A stretch of 32,224 nucleotides of DNA from Streptosporangiaceae bacterium (GCA_025934375.1 JAICYD010000077.1:1-32224), one strand, 5' to 3'; counted from the stretch's first letter, positions 1-8,221 are shown. Program-made: numbers and translations. The notes: a model not told the origin generated them from the letters alone.

Positions 1-1609
1 GGCCGCCTGCTGAGGCGAAGACGCGGGCCACGGCGGGCGCGACGGCGTCGTCGACCAGGCGCTGCACGTCGGCGACGTCGACCCAGCAGTGGTCGATGAA
101 TATCCGCTCCGGGGTGCCGGCGATGGGCTCCAGCCCGACGACTTCAGGTATCCGGCTGGCGGGCACGTCACCATGCGCGGCGGCCACCAGCAGCCGCTCG
201 GCGGCCAGCAGCACCGACTCCAGCTCGGCCCGCGGCAGCAGGCCGGCGTCGCCGCTCCACACGTCCATCCGCAGGCGGCCGTCGACCTGGATAAGGCGGA
301 ACTGGATAGGCGTTCCGCTGAATGGCATCGGGCGCCACCGCAGCTCGGTCCGGGTGAGCGCGGCCTCGACCTCCTCGGGCTGGAACCCGACGCCAGCGGT
401 CAGTGCGGACCACGACTCAGGGACGAGGCTGTTGAACAACGGGTCGTAGTGGAAGAGCAGGCCCCGTTGGCGATCGATCAGCGCGGTCATGGCGTCCCGC
501 TCGGCGGTGTCGTACCTGCCGTGCCGGCTCGCCTCCATCACCGTGGTCCAGGCGTGGCGGACCAGCTCGTCGAAGCTTCTCCCGCCGATCTCAACAGTGG
601 CGATGGAGGCCTGGGCCAAGGCGCCGACGTAATTCACCAGGTGGCGCTCGAAACGGTTGCTGGACAAAAGCGGGAACACCAGCTCCCGGTGGCCGGCGCG
701 GCGGGCGACCACGGCGCAGATGGCGGCCAGCACGATGCTGGACCGGCTGGCCCGGGTGCGCGCCGCCACCTGCCGCACGGCCATCGCGGCGGCCGCCGAC
801 GACAGCTCCACCGCCAGTGACTCGCCGCTGGGCCGGGCGCCCGGCAGCGCGTACAGGCAGCGGGGCATCCGCCGAAACTGCTCCCGCATGTAGTTCACCG
901 CCGCCTGCGCCCGGGCGCGCCCGGCCGGGGTCGCCTCCAGCCCGGCCTGGTCCAGCGGCTGGTGGATACTCCGTCCGGCCGGGTTACTCCGTCCGGTTAC
1001 TCCGTCCGGCCGTCGCGCGGAATCGCCGAGCAGGCCGGCGAAATCGCGCTGGAGTATCCCGATCGCGTCGCGGTCCACCGCCAGGTGCGAGAACGCCGCC
1101 GCGCAGGCGATGACCTGATCACCGTGATCGGGGGCGATGGCCACCGCCACGCGCAGCGGGCCCTGTCTCGGCAAGCACTGCGCCGGATCGGGTGACTCGC
1201 GCAGCCACGAGACGAGCGCCTCGGCCACTGCGTTGTCGTGCCGTGGTCCCCACTGTCCCGCGCCGAGCGAGCAGACCTCCAGCATCTGCACGCCGGCCGC
1301 GGCGACCCGCTGGCGCGGCTGCTCGCCGGGCAGGTAGGCGGTGCGCAGCGACTCGTGCCGCGCGATCAGCACCCCAGTCGCCTCCGCCACGTCGTCGACG
1401 GACACCACCGCCGGCACCGGGAATTCGGCGTACAAGGTCGCGTAGGGGTGGTCGGGGGTCGAGCTCGTCCACCGGTAGACATCGAGCTGGGCCAGGGTGA
1501 GCGGTCCCTCGCCGGCCCGCTCCCCGGTGAACTCGACCGGGACCGGCCGCACCGGGCTCAGCCGCACGCGGCGCCGGCGCCGCTGACCGGTCTCGGTGCC
1601 GGTGCTCAT
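1..1609 (-). CDS. Stand-alone NRPS-type condensation-domain protein, left copy (3' end outside window)
   Basis: Reading the minus strand from the ATG at 1609 gives 536 codons without a stop, running off the left edge, so the C-terminus is missing. The N-terminal third has condensation-domain features: PLTLAQ near the start, then RHESLRTAYLPGEQPRQRV. The core HHxxxDG motif is degenerate, SHLAVDRD, with the second His (H175) and Asp (D179) kept and the first His replaced by Ser. Known family members make amide or ester bonds between carrier-bound acyl groups, but no carrier or adenylation domain is visible here. The protein is a close paralogue of the product of the gene at 5857-7682 on the opposite strand, with stretches of over 60 identical bases. 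The ATG overlaps the stop of a small upstream reading frame (ATGA). That this is a real condensation-fold protein is fairly sure; its substrate is unknown. Confidence 0.8.
   Translation of the reverse strand, partial: MSTGTETGQRRRRRVRLSPVRPVPVEFTGERAGEGPLTLAQLDVYRWTSSTPDHPYATLYAEFPVPAVVSVDDVAEATGVLIARHESLRTAYLPGEQPRQRVAAAGVQMLEVCSLGAGQWGPRHDNAVAEALVSWLRESPDPAQCLPRQGPLRVAVAIAPDHGDQVIACAAAFSHLAVDRDAIGILQRDFAGLLGDSARRPDGVTGRSNPAGRSIHQPLDQAGLEATPAGRARAQAAVNYMREQFRRMPRCLYALPGARPSGESLAVELSSAAAAMAVRQVAARTRASRSSIVLAAICAVVARRAGHRELVFPLLSSNRFERHLVNYVGALAQASIATVEIGGRSFDELVRHAWTTVMEASRHGRYDTAERDAMTALIDRQRGLLFHYDPLFNSLVPESWSALTAGVGFQPEEVEAALTRTELRWRPMPFSGTPIQFRLIQVDGRLRMDVWSGDAGLLPRAELESVLLAAERLLVAAAHGDVPASRIPEVVGLEPIAGTPERIFIDHCWVDVADVQRLVDDAVAPAVARVFASAGG
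967..1009. repeat. Short tandem repeat inside the left condensation gene
   Basis: The 11-12-base core TACTCCGTCCGG occurs three times, starting near 967, 985 and 998; the last two lie directly in tandem as 13-base units preceded by an extra T. It encodes a GRS-containing linker just after the degenerate HxxxD motif. The right copy has a shorter linker here, so the repeat accounts for about six extra residues. It looks like slippage in a permissive loop. Confidence 0.6.
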
Positions 1610-1725
1610 CGCTGGTCAGCCGACTCGCGGAACATGCCGGCCAGATGTGCCATAGACACCATGTTGATCTCGCGCAGATCTACCGTCTTCTCCGAGGCTG
1701 CCGCGCCGGGCGTCAGGGCTTGCAC
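1606..1725 (-). CDS. Possible 39-residue peptide coupled to the condensation gene
   Basis: A short minus-strand frame begins at a GTG (1725) and ends in a TGA that overlaps the ATG of the condensation gene as ATGA, a usual sign of translational coupling. The peptide contains ASEKTVDLREINMVSMAHLA and ends FRESADQR. An internal ATG at 1662 would give 18 residues. No convincing Shine-Dalgarno precedes the GTG. Parts of this sequence recur on the plus strand ahead of the HAD gene (CTCGGAGAAGAC at 1845-1856 and a 23-nt block at 2016-2038), which is the main reason to take it seriously. It could be a true small peptide, a leader, or the remnant of a larger gene. No family recognised. Confidence 0.3.
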   Translation of the reverse strand: MQALTPGAAASEKTVDLREINMVSMAHLAGMFRESADQR

Positions 1726-2067
1726 GAGCGGTTAGGGCGCATCCTCGCGGATGAGGCGACATCCGTTACGAACCGGCTTCCAGGATTTATCCAGTAGTCC
1801 CCCGCCTCCTTCGCCCCAGGAACCCGGAATGCCCGTCCCGCAGTCTCGGAGAAGACTGTCCGCAGCAGTCTCCGTATGTTTGTCCTCGGCGCAGGGTCAG
1901 CGAAAACAATGACCAGCTTGCCGAGCGCAGCCGCACGGTCACCCACGACCTGTGCGGGTGTAACCGGCGCACCTCGATATCACCAGAGCACCCGTTTCGA
2001 AGTGAAAGAACTGGCGAGATCACCATGGTGTCTAAGGCGGGAGTCAGCCTGGTGCGGCGGCTGGGCC
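1726..2067. other. Divergent intergenic region between the condensation gene and the sugar operon
   Basis: About 340 bp of lower GC content and weak codon bias separate two divergent transcription units, so the promoters for both should lie here. I do not see a clear -35/-10 pair. The short hairpin at 1841-1858 (CAGTCT, loop, AGACTG) contains CTCGGAGAAGAC, also found inverted at 1685-1696. A minus-strand frame at 1713-1946 (77 codons) is open but has poor third-position GC, so I do not call it a gene. Confidence 0.5.
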
Positions 2068-2075
2068 GTGAATAG
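2025..2075 (+). CDS. Possible 16-residue leader peptide before the HAD gene
   Basis: ATG at 2025 opens a 16-codon frame (MVSKAGVSLVRRLGRE) whose TAG at 2073-2075 overlaps the probable GTG start of the HAD gene at 2068. The start lies inside the 23-nt block shared with the minus-strand leader at 1649-1671, where the matching frame reads MVSMAHLAG. The parallel position suggests a leader or the decayed end of a shared small gene. There is no independent proof of translation. Confidence 0.2.
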   Translation: MVSKAGVSLVRRLGRE

Positions 2076-2955
2076 CCTGAGAGCGGCGGTGCCGCTCGCA
2101 CGGCGATTCGATTCTGTGACCCTGGTCGTTTCCGACGTGGACGACACGCTGGCGCCGCCGTTCCGCGACATCTCCGCCTCGCTCGCGCACGCCCTGACGC
2201 GCCTGGTGGGCAAGGGCACGATCTTGTTTCTCGTATCGGGACAGAGCATAGGGAACATCGAACGCCGTGTCGTCCGCGCGTTCCCGCGGCCATTGCGCAG
2301 GCGAATCCTGGTAGGGCACTGTCACGGCGCCGAGGTCTTCGGCTACGACCGCACAGGGCGCCGGGTTACCGCGCCGCTTTTCTCGGTGCGGGACGGCGCC
2401 GCGATGGAGGGCGCCTTCGGCAAGGCGCTGACGATCGTCACCAGTGTGCTCAACGATCATGGCATCGCAGCGTCCTCTCCCGGCATCCTGCTCGAGGATC
2501 GCGGGGTGCAGGTCACGGTGGACTTTCCCGGGCATCCGGCGGCCGGACGGCGCGAGGAACTGGTCACGGCGCTCAACGAGCGGCTAGCCGAGGCAGGCCT
2601 GTCGGTCGAGGCTCGCCCGGCCGGCCACCTCGGGATCGACATCATGACCCGCGGCGTGGATAAGAGCCTCGCGCTGAGGCGCCTGCTGACTCCCGTGTCT
2701 TCCCGGGGAGGCCAGGCTTACCGGCTGACGACGCCGGATGGCCAGGTCGCCGGGGTCTGGGACGGCATCGAGGTCTGGGGGGATCAGTTCTCGCCACCTG
2801 ACCTCGACGCCGATCTGCGCATGCTCGCCGCGCTGCCGCCGGGTGTCCGCGCCGTCAACTTCGGCCCCCCGGCCAGCCTTCCCGGCATCCGCACCGCCCG
2901 GTCGCCCGGCCCCGCCGGGGTGCTCGACTACCTGGCCAGGAGTGAATCAGGGTGA
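2068..2955 (+). CDS. HAD-superfamily phosphatase, Cof-like
   Basis: This is a predicted Mg-dependent phosphohydrolase, probably acting on a sugar phosphate in the cytoplasm. From the GTG at 2068 the product is 295 residues, and motif I (SDVDDTL, nucleophile D23 and acid/base D25) sits at the usual distance from the N-terminus. Motif II is the Ser of VSGQS, the Lys of VDKSLAL is motif III, and GDQFSPPDLD resembles the acidic motif IV. The middle part fits a C2-type cap. The frame stays open upstream to an ATG at 1876, but that extension has poor codon bias and no family resemblance, so I prefer 2068; a GTG at 2002 is another option. The end overlaps the next gene by four bases (GTGA), so it is the first gene of a tight operon. 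Confidence 0.75.
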   Translation: MNSLRAAVPLARRFDSVTLVVSDVDDTLAPPFRDISASLAHALTRLVGKGTILFLVSGQSIGNIERRVVRAFPRPLRRRILVGHCHGAEVFGYDRTGRRVTAPLFSVRDGAAMEGAFGKALTIVTSVLNDHGIAASSPGILLEDRGVQVTVDFPGHPAAGRREELVTALNERLAEAGLSVEARPAGHLGIDIMTRGVDKSLALRRLLTPVSSRGGQAYRLTTPDGQVAGVWDGIEVWGDQFSPPDLDADLRMLAALPPGVRAVNFGPPASLPGIRTARSPGPAGVLDYLARSESG

Positions 2956-3683
2956 GAGAGCTCCACGTGTCCGCATCGGCGTGGTCGGCCGACCTGGGCG
3001 CACTGCGCACGAGCCTGGCCGCCGCGGCCCCGCAGTGCGATTCGATCCACTTCGACATCATGGACAACCATTTCGTGCCCGAGCTTCTCTTCGGCCCCGA
3101 CATCCTGGCGGCCGTCAAGCCTCACGTGCCCGTCCCGTTCCAGGCGCACATGATGATGGAGAACCCGGAACGCTGTGTCATCCGCTACGCGCCGGTCGTG
3201 GACACGTTCCTGTTCCACCCGGGAACGTGCTCCGACTGGCCGCAAATCAAGCGGACAGTCCGTGGCCTGGGCCGGTCCGTGGGCCTGGCCTTGCTCCTGG
3301 GCGAGGACTGGCGCGCCTACCGCGATGATCTCGCCGAAGTCGATGTCGTGCTCGTGATGGGGACAGAGGTCGGGATAAAAGGCGTGGACATAAACTCCGG
3401 CGCCTATGCCGTCATCAGTGAACTCCGCGAGCACATCGACGCCCACGGCTATGCCTGCCTAATCCAGGCCGACGGAGGTATCCGTCGGCACACGCTTCCA
3501 CTGCTGATCGCCGCCGGCGTGGACGCGATAACCCCGGGGTCGCTGTTCTTCGGCTCCGATTTCAGCACATTCCGCTCCCGCTTGAGCGAAACCCAGCGAG
3601 AGGTGGCCGTCAGTGCTGGCCACGGGGGGACGCCCCCCCTGGTGACCCTCGGCAGACGGACTGAATCTCATGAAGAGGTATGA
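2952..3683 (+). CDS. Ribulose-phosphate 3-epimerase-like protein
   Basis: This 243-residue TIM-barrel protein resembles ribulose-5-phosphate 3-epimerase, which interconverts pentulose 5-phosphates at C3. The expected metal and catalytic positions are present: IHFDIMD (H33, D35), H66 in AHMMMENP, and D174 in IQADGGI. A phosphate-loop-like GSLFFG follows at 197-202. The usual MDGxFVP is MDNHFVP and the usual TVNPGFGGQ segment is replaced by GTEVGIKGV. It is therefore a divergent member that may use another sugar phosphate rather than the housekeeping enzyme. The GTG start overlaps the HAD stop, and its own TGA overlaps the next ATG. Confidence 0.75.
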   Translation: MRELHVSASAWSADLGALRTSLAAAAPQCDSIHFDIMDNHFVPELLFGPDILAAVKPHVPVPFQAHMMMENPERCVIRYAPVVDTFLFHPGTCSDWPQIKRTVRGLGRSVGLALLLGEDWRAYRDDLAEVDVVLVMGTEVGIKGVDINSGAYAVISELREHIDAHGYACLIQADGGIRRHTLPLLIAAGVDAITPGSLFFGSDFSTFRSRLSETQREVAVSAGHGGTPPLVTLGRRTESHEEV

Positions 3684-4876
3684 CAATGCGGCTTGCGGAC
3701 TCTTTCTCCCATTCCACGCCCACCATGCTCGGCATCGGGCCCATGAGCGCCGCCACGGTCCGGGCGGGATTGCGCGCGGCGGCCGAGACTGGCACGCCGG
3801 TCGTGTTCATCGCGAGCCGGAACCAGGTCGAGAGCGCGGAACTTGGCGGTGGCTACGCCGAAGGCTGGGACCAGGCCGGGCTGGTCCGCTTCCTGCGCGA
3901 GGAGGCCGGCCGCTGGCCCGGCAAGGCCCAGTGGTTCGTCGGCCGTGACCATGGCGGTCCATGGCAGCGAGACGACGAATACCGATCGCGCATACCGTGG
4001 CCGCTGGCGCGCGACCGCGCGCTGCGCTCAGCTCACGACGACATCGACGCGGGTTTTCACTGCCTCCACATCGATGTGGCGAAGGACCCGTTCCTGGGCG
4101 ATGACATTCCGGTCGACCTGGGCGTCCAGCGGATCGTGGAGTTGATGCGAGGGGCGGAGAGCCATCGCATCGCTCGCGACCTGCCCAGCGTCGACTACGA
4201 GGTAAGTCTCGAAAAGGCGAACGGCCAGGTCACTCCGCCCACCGAGTTTGAGTTCTTCCTTGAGTCGCTCCTCGCCGAGCTCAGCCGCCACGGCCTCCCG
4301 CTGCCGTTGTTCGCGGTGGCCAATACCGGCACCTGGACAAAACTGGACCGTAATGTCGGAGAGTTCCGGGAGGATTCGGCCCGGCATCTGGCCGCGATCG
4401 CCCGCCGGCACGGCCTGGTATTCAAGGAGCACAACGCGGACTACCTGGCCGACGAAGACCTCCGATCGCACGCACGCTGCGGCATCGGCATGGCGAACGT
4501 CGCTCCCGAGTTCGCTCACGTGGAGACAGCCGCGCTCTTCGACCTGGCCAATCTGGAGTCGATGGGAGCGGTTCCCGTGGCTACCAGCGGTATCGCGGGC
4601 GAGCTCACCGAACTGGTCATGCGGTCAGGCCGGGCCGCCAAGTGGCTTCACGGAGCCTCGGCCGACGATCACCTGCTAGCGAAAATCGGGGGCCACTACT
4701 TCTTCTCGCACCCGGCGATTGCCCAGGCACGCGCGGCATTGTTCGCGAACATACGGGCCACCGCGCTGCACGCCGACCCTGAGCAGGTGGTTGAGGACCG
4801 GATAGTGGCCAGCATACGGCGCTATATCGATATCTTCATCGGCAATGCGATGGCTATACCCTCGCGGATCAGCTGA
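3680..4876 (+). CDS. GatZ/KbaZ-like class II tagatose-bisphosphate aldolase subunit family protein
   Basis: The 398-residue product follows the GatZ/KbaZ pattern. IASRNQVE with GGGYAEGWDQAGL at 44-68 matches the family's SNQV-GGYTG region, RDHGGPW at 89-95 matches GGDHLGPN, and LHIDVAKDP matches the IHLD-type strand. Characterised members support or form the class II aldolase for tagatose 1,6-bisphosphate together with a catalytic GatY/KbaY partner. No such partner is encoded in this window. With the epimerase-like and phosphatase genes around it, it probably handles a phosphorylated ketose in making or trimming an unusual sugar; this role is inferred. The start overlaps the previous stop (ATGA); a second ATG lies two codons on at 3686. 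Confidence 0.72.
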   Translation: MTMRLADSFSHSTPTMLGIGPMSAATVRAGLRAAAETGTPVVFIASRNQVESAELGGGYAEGWDQAGLVRFLREEAGRWPGKAQWFVGRDHGGPWQRDDEYRSRIPWPLARDRALRSAHDDIDAGFHCLHIDVAKDPFLGDDIPVDLGVQRIVELMRGAESHRIARDLPSVDYEVSLEKANGQVTPPTEFEFFLESLLAELSRHGLPLPLFAVANTGTWTKLDRNVGEFREDSARHLAAIARRHGLVFKEHNADYLADEDLRSHARCGIGMANVAPEFAHVETAALFDLANLESMGAVPVATSGIAGELTELVMRSGRAAKWLHGASADDHLLAKIGGHYFFSHPAIAQARAALFANIRATALHADPEQVVEDRIVASIRRYIDIFIGNAMAIPSRIS

Positions 4877-4877
4877 C

Positions 4878-5867
4878 ATGGCCGTCTCGCCCGCCGCGTT
4901 CGTCATCCCCTTTTACTCGGCCGACGCCGCTGCCCAAGACGAGGTGCTGCTGCGCCGCGCCGTGGCCAGCGCACTGCACCAGACCGACGACGACCTGCGA
5001 TTGGTCATCGTCGACGACGCGTCACCGGACCCGCGGAGCGCCGTGTGGCTCAACGAACTGTGCGCGAGTGATCCTCGCATCCACGTCGTACGGCAGCAGG
5101 ACAACCGAGGCCCGGGCTGCTGCCGGAACATCGGGATCCGGTGGGCGGCAAAGCTCGGAGCCGACATCGTGTGCTTCCTGGACTCCGATGACGAGGCCCA
5201 TCCGAGCCGGGTGGAGGTGGCGCGCCGCCTGATCGTCAGTACCGGGGCCGACGTGGTCTATTCGACGTTCGTCGTCGTTGACGCCGACGGAGCCGAGGTA
5301 CCTGTCCCTGACATTGTATCCGGGGTGCAGATAATACTGCGTGACCTCGAATCCAGGCCGCTAAGCGGGAAGGAAACCTGGATCGAACTCGCGGTGGACC
5401 GCGACAACCTCACCATACCAAGCTCGCTTAGCGTGACCACCCGCCTGGCCCAGGCCGTCCCTTTCCCTGAGGACGCGCGCTTCCATGAAGACATGCATAC
5501 GTGGCTGCGCTATTCTGCCTCCGGCGCGGAGATCATGTTCACTCCCGACACGCCGAGCCGCTACCGGATAATTACCGCGGGCAGGGGCAGCAGCTCACGG
5601 GAACGGGCTGGCGGAATCGACGCGTTCAACAGGCTGCGCGCGAATGTCATTTCAGGCGGGCTGCGTGAGGCCATAGAAATGGGTGTTCGCCGTGGCGTCA
5701 TCAGCGATACGGACGGCATGGAGATACTCGCCCGCTACTACCTCAACGTGGCGGCAATGATAGGCCGCGAGGGCAGCGACGCGGTCGCCGCGGAACTCGT
5801 CGGGCGGGCTCGCGACCTCCTGCCTGATCAGGCCTATAACCGGTTCAGAAGGCATTATGGCGTCTAG
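4878..5867 (+). CDS. Family 2 glycosyltransferase (GT-A)
   Basis: The 329-residue protein has the layout of a GT2 enzyme. FVIPFYSAD opens the nucleotide-binding fold, VIVDDASPD is at 43-51, NRGPGCCRNIGI follows, and the DxD-type metal motif LDSDD is at 101-105. A later acidic stretch, FHEDMHTWLRY, fits the acceptor-side catalytic region. No membrane segment is visible, so it is probably cytoplasmic and moves a nucleotide-activated sugar to an unknown acceptor. ATG 4878 lies just after the preceding TGA (4874-4876) and gives the normal family N-terminus; an in-frame ATG at 4845 would add non-homologous residues. It closes the four-gene sugar block and overlaps the next frame by 11 bases. Confidence 0.85.
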   Translation: MAVSPAAFVIPFYSADAAAQDEVLLRRAVASALHQTDDDLRLVIVDDASPDPRSAVWLNELCASDPRIHVVRQQDNRGPGCCRNIGIRWAAKLGADIVCFLDSDDEAHPSRVEVARRLIVSTGADVVYSTFVVVDADGAEVPVPDIVSGVQIILRDLESRPLSGKETWIELAVDRDNLTIPSSLSVTTRLAQAVPFPEDARFHEDMHTWLRYSASGAEIMFTPDTPSRYRIITAGRGSSSRERAGGIDAFNRLRANVISGGLREAIEMGVRRGVISDTDGMEILARYYLNVAAMIGREGSDAVAAELVGRARDLLPDQAYNRFRRHYGV

Positions 5868-7682
5868 GGCGCGGGCTACGCGAGATCTCGTGACCCGCGA
5901 CGCCGGTCATCGTCGCCAGCGCCGCGTGCGGCTGACCCCGGTGCGGCCGGTCCCAGTCGAGTTCGCTGGTGAGCGGGCCGGCGAGGGACCGCTCACCATG
6001 GGCCAGCTCAACTTCCACGAATGGCTGAGCCGGACCCCGGACCAGGTCCACGCGTTCCTGTGCGCCGAACTTCCGGTGCCGGCGATGGTGTCCGTCGACG
6101 ACGTTGCCGAGGCGACTGGCGTGCTGATCGCGCGGCACGAGGGCCTGCGCACCAGCTACCTGCCCGGCGAGCAGCCGCGCCAGCGGGTCGCGGCGTCCGG
6201 CGTCCAGCTGCTGGAAGTCTGCTCGCTCGGCGAGGGACAGTGGGGATCGCCGGATCGCCCCGCGGTGGCCGGGGCGCTGATCCAGTGGCTGCGCGAGTCA
6301 CCCGATCCGGGGCAGTGTTTGCCGAGACAGAGCCTGGTGCGCGTGGCGGTGGCCGTCGCCCCGGACGCGGGCGACCGGTCATCGCGTGCGCCGCCCGGTT
6401 CACGCACCAGAGCGTGGACCACGGTGCGATCGAGGTCCTCAAGGGTGACTTCGCCGGCCTGCTCGGCGATCCCGGGCGGCGGGCGGCCGGACGGAGCAAC
6501 CGGCCCGGCCACCAGCCGCTGGACCAGGCCGAACTGGAGGCGACGCTAGCCGAGCGGCGCAAGGCCGACGCGGCACTGCGCTACCTGGGGGAGCAGTCAC
6601 GGCGGATGCCCCGTTACCTGTACGCGCAGCCGGGCGCCCGGCCCAGCGGCGAGTCACTGGCGGTGGAGCTGTCGTCGGTGGCCGCCGCGATGGCCGTGCG
6701 GCGGGTGGCGGCGCGCACCCGGGCCAGCCGGTCCAGCATCGTGCTGGCCGCCCTGTGCGCCGTGGTCGCCCGCCGCGCCTGCTACCGGGAGCTGGTGCTC
6801 CCCGTGTTGTCCAGCAACCGTTTCGAGCGCCACCTGGTGAGCTACGTCGGCGCCGTGGCCCAGAGCACCCTCGCCACCGTCGAGGTCGGCGGGAGAAGTT
6901 TCGAGGAGCTGGCCGGCCACACCTGGATGAGGGTGGCCGAGGCGAGCCGGCACGGCCGGTACGACCGGGCCAAGCAGGCGGCCATGGACGAACTGGCCGA
7001 ACGCGATCGGGGCCTGCGCTTCGATCACACCCCGTGGTTCAACAGCCTCGTCCCCGAATCGTGGTCCGGGCTGACCGCGGGCGTCGGGTCCCAGCCTGAG
7101 GCGATCGACGTCGCGCTCGGCCGGACCGAGCTGCGGTGGCGCCCGCTGCCATTCAGCGGAACGCCGATCCAGTTCCGCCTCACCCAGATTGACGGCTGCC
7201 TGCGGCTGGACGTGTGGAGCGGCGACACTGGCCTGGTACCGCGGGCCGAGCTGGAGTCGGTGCTGCTGGCCGCCGAGCGGCTGCTGGTGGCCGCCGCGCA
7301 TGGTGACGTGCCCGCCAGCCGGATGCCCGGACTCATCGGATTGGAGCCACTGGCTGGCATCCCGGACCGGATGCTCATCGACCACTGCTGGGTCGACGTC
7401 GCCGACGTGCAGCGCCTGGTCGACGACGCCGTCGCGCCCGCCCTCGCCCGCGTCTTCGCCTCAGCAGGCGGCCGCCCGCTGGTCGCCTGCCTGACCGCCA
7501 CCGACACCGTCCGCACCCCGGAACAAGCCCACGCCCGCTGCATGGCCGCCCTCGCCCGCCACCCCACCGCCATCACCCCGCGCCACTACGTCATCTGCCG
7601 CACCGCGCCGCCCGACCCGGCCGACCCCGCCGACCCCAGCGCCTGGCCCGCGCCCCTGGCCACCGGCACCGGCCGCGCCTGA
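5857..7682 (+). pseudogene. Condensation-domain protein, right copy, frameshifted
   Basis: This is the inverted paralogue of the gene at 1-1609. The first part is read in one frame from ATG 5857 (or GTG 5890, where similarity to the left copy begins). It keeps LTMGQLNFHEWL and RHEGLRTSYLPGEQPRQRV. Near 6376 the matching reading moves to another frame, continuing VIACAARFTHQSVDHGAI to the TGA ending at 7682. Against the left copy, the codon CAG is reduced to C-G at 6376-6377, a single missing base. The degenerate active-site motif is THQSVD, its His encoded at 6405-6407. The gene is either newly inactivated, a phase-variable or recoded gene, or a sequencing error. The tail beyond 7460 shows what the left copy lacks in this window. 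Confidence 0.75.
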
Positions 7683-7762
7683 CCGTCGGCTTCGCTGAGC
7701 TCGCGCCATACTGACGAGCCCGCAGGCCGGTCACCCCTTTCAAGCAGGCTCCTAGCCCTAGC

Positions 7763-8221
7763 CTAGGCGTAGTGCCGGTACACGCCCCGGGCGACCAGGG
7801 CGGGCTTGGCCTGGCCCTGCACCTCGATGGTGAGGTCGACGTACATCTGGACGCCGCCGGGCACGTCGTCCACCTTGTCCACGACGCCGCCGAGCCGGAT
7901 CTTCGAGCCGACCTTGACGGGGGAGGGGAAGCGGAGCTTGTCCAGGCCGTAGTTCACGCTCATCGAGGTGCCGGTGATCGCGAGCAGGTCGTGGAACAGC
8001 GGAATGACCAGCGACAGGGTGAGGTAGCCGTGCGCGATCGGCGCGGCGAACGGGCCAGCCTTCGCCCGCTCCGGGTCCACGTGGATCCACTGGTGGTCGT
8101 CGGTCGCGTCCGCGAAGAGGTTCACCCGCTCCTGGGTGATCTCCAGCCACGAGCTCTTGCCGAGGTGCTTGCCAGCCAGTGCCCTGACCTCGTCGAGCCC
8201 GTTGACGGTGTTGACGGCCAT
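7763..8221 (-). CDS. MaoC-family (R)-specific enoyl hydratase-like protein
   Basis: The 152-residue hot-dog-fold protein carries the hydratase 2 motif: ADATDDHQWIHVD at 38-49, with the D42-x4-H47 dyad, followed by GPFAAPIAHGYLTLSL. Members hydrate trans-2-enoyl-CoA, as in fatty-acid or polyketide metabolism. Length is normal for single-domain members. ATG 8221 is chosen because AAGGAG lies six bases before it. An upstream in-frame ATG at 8269 would bypass that site. The Shine-Dalgarno forms one arm of a perfect 13-bp inverted repeat (8221-8233 with 8260-8272). It lies 73 bp downstream of the DsbA-like gene on the same strand and converges with the frameshifted condensation gene. Confidence 0.88.
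   Translation of the reverse strand: MAVNTVNGLDEVRALAGKHLGKSSWLEITQERVNLFADATDDHQWIHVDPERAKAGPFAAPIAHGYLTLSLVIPLFHDLLAITGTSMSVNYGLDKLRFPSPVKVGSKIRLGGVVDKVDDVPGGVQMYVDLTIEVQGQAKPALVARGVYRHYA

Noticed and set aside
1713..1946. 77-codon minus-strand frame in the divergent gap
   Set aside because: Weak third-position GC, no ribosome-binding site and no recognised family. It overlaps the shared leader sequence, so I treat it as non-coding.
1876..2067. N-terminal extension of the HAD protein from ATG 1876
   Set aside because: The 64 extra residues have atypical codon use and precede the normal beginning of the HAD fold; they also cross the duplicated leader block.
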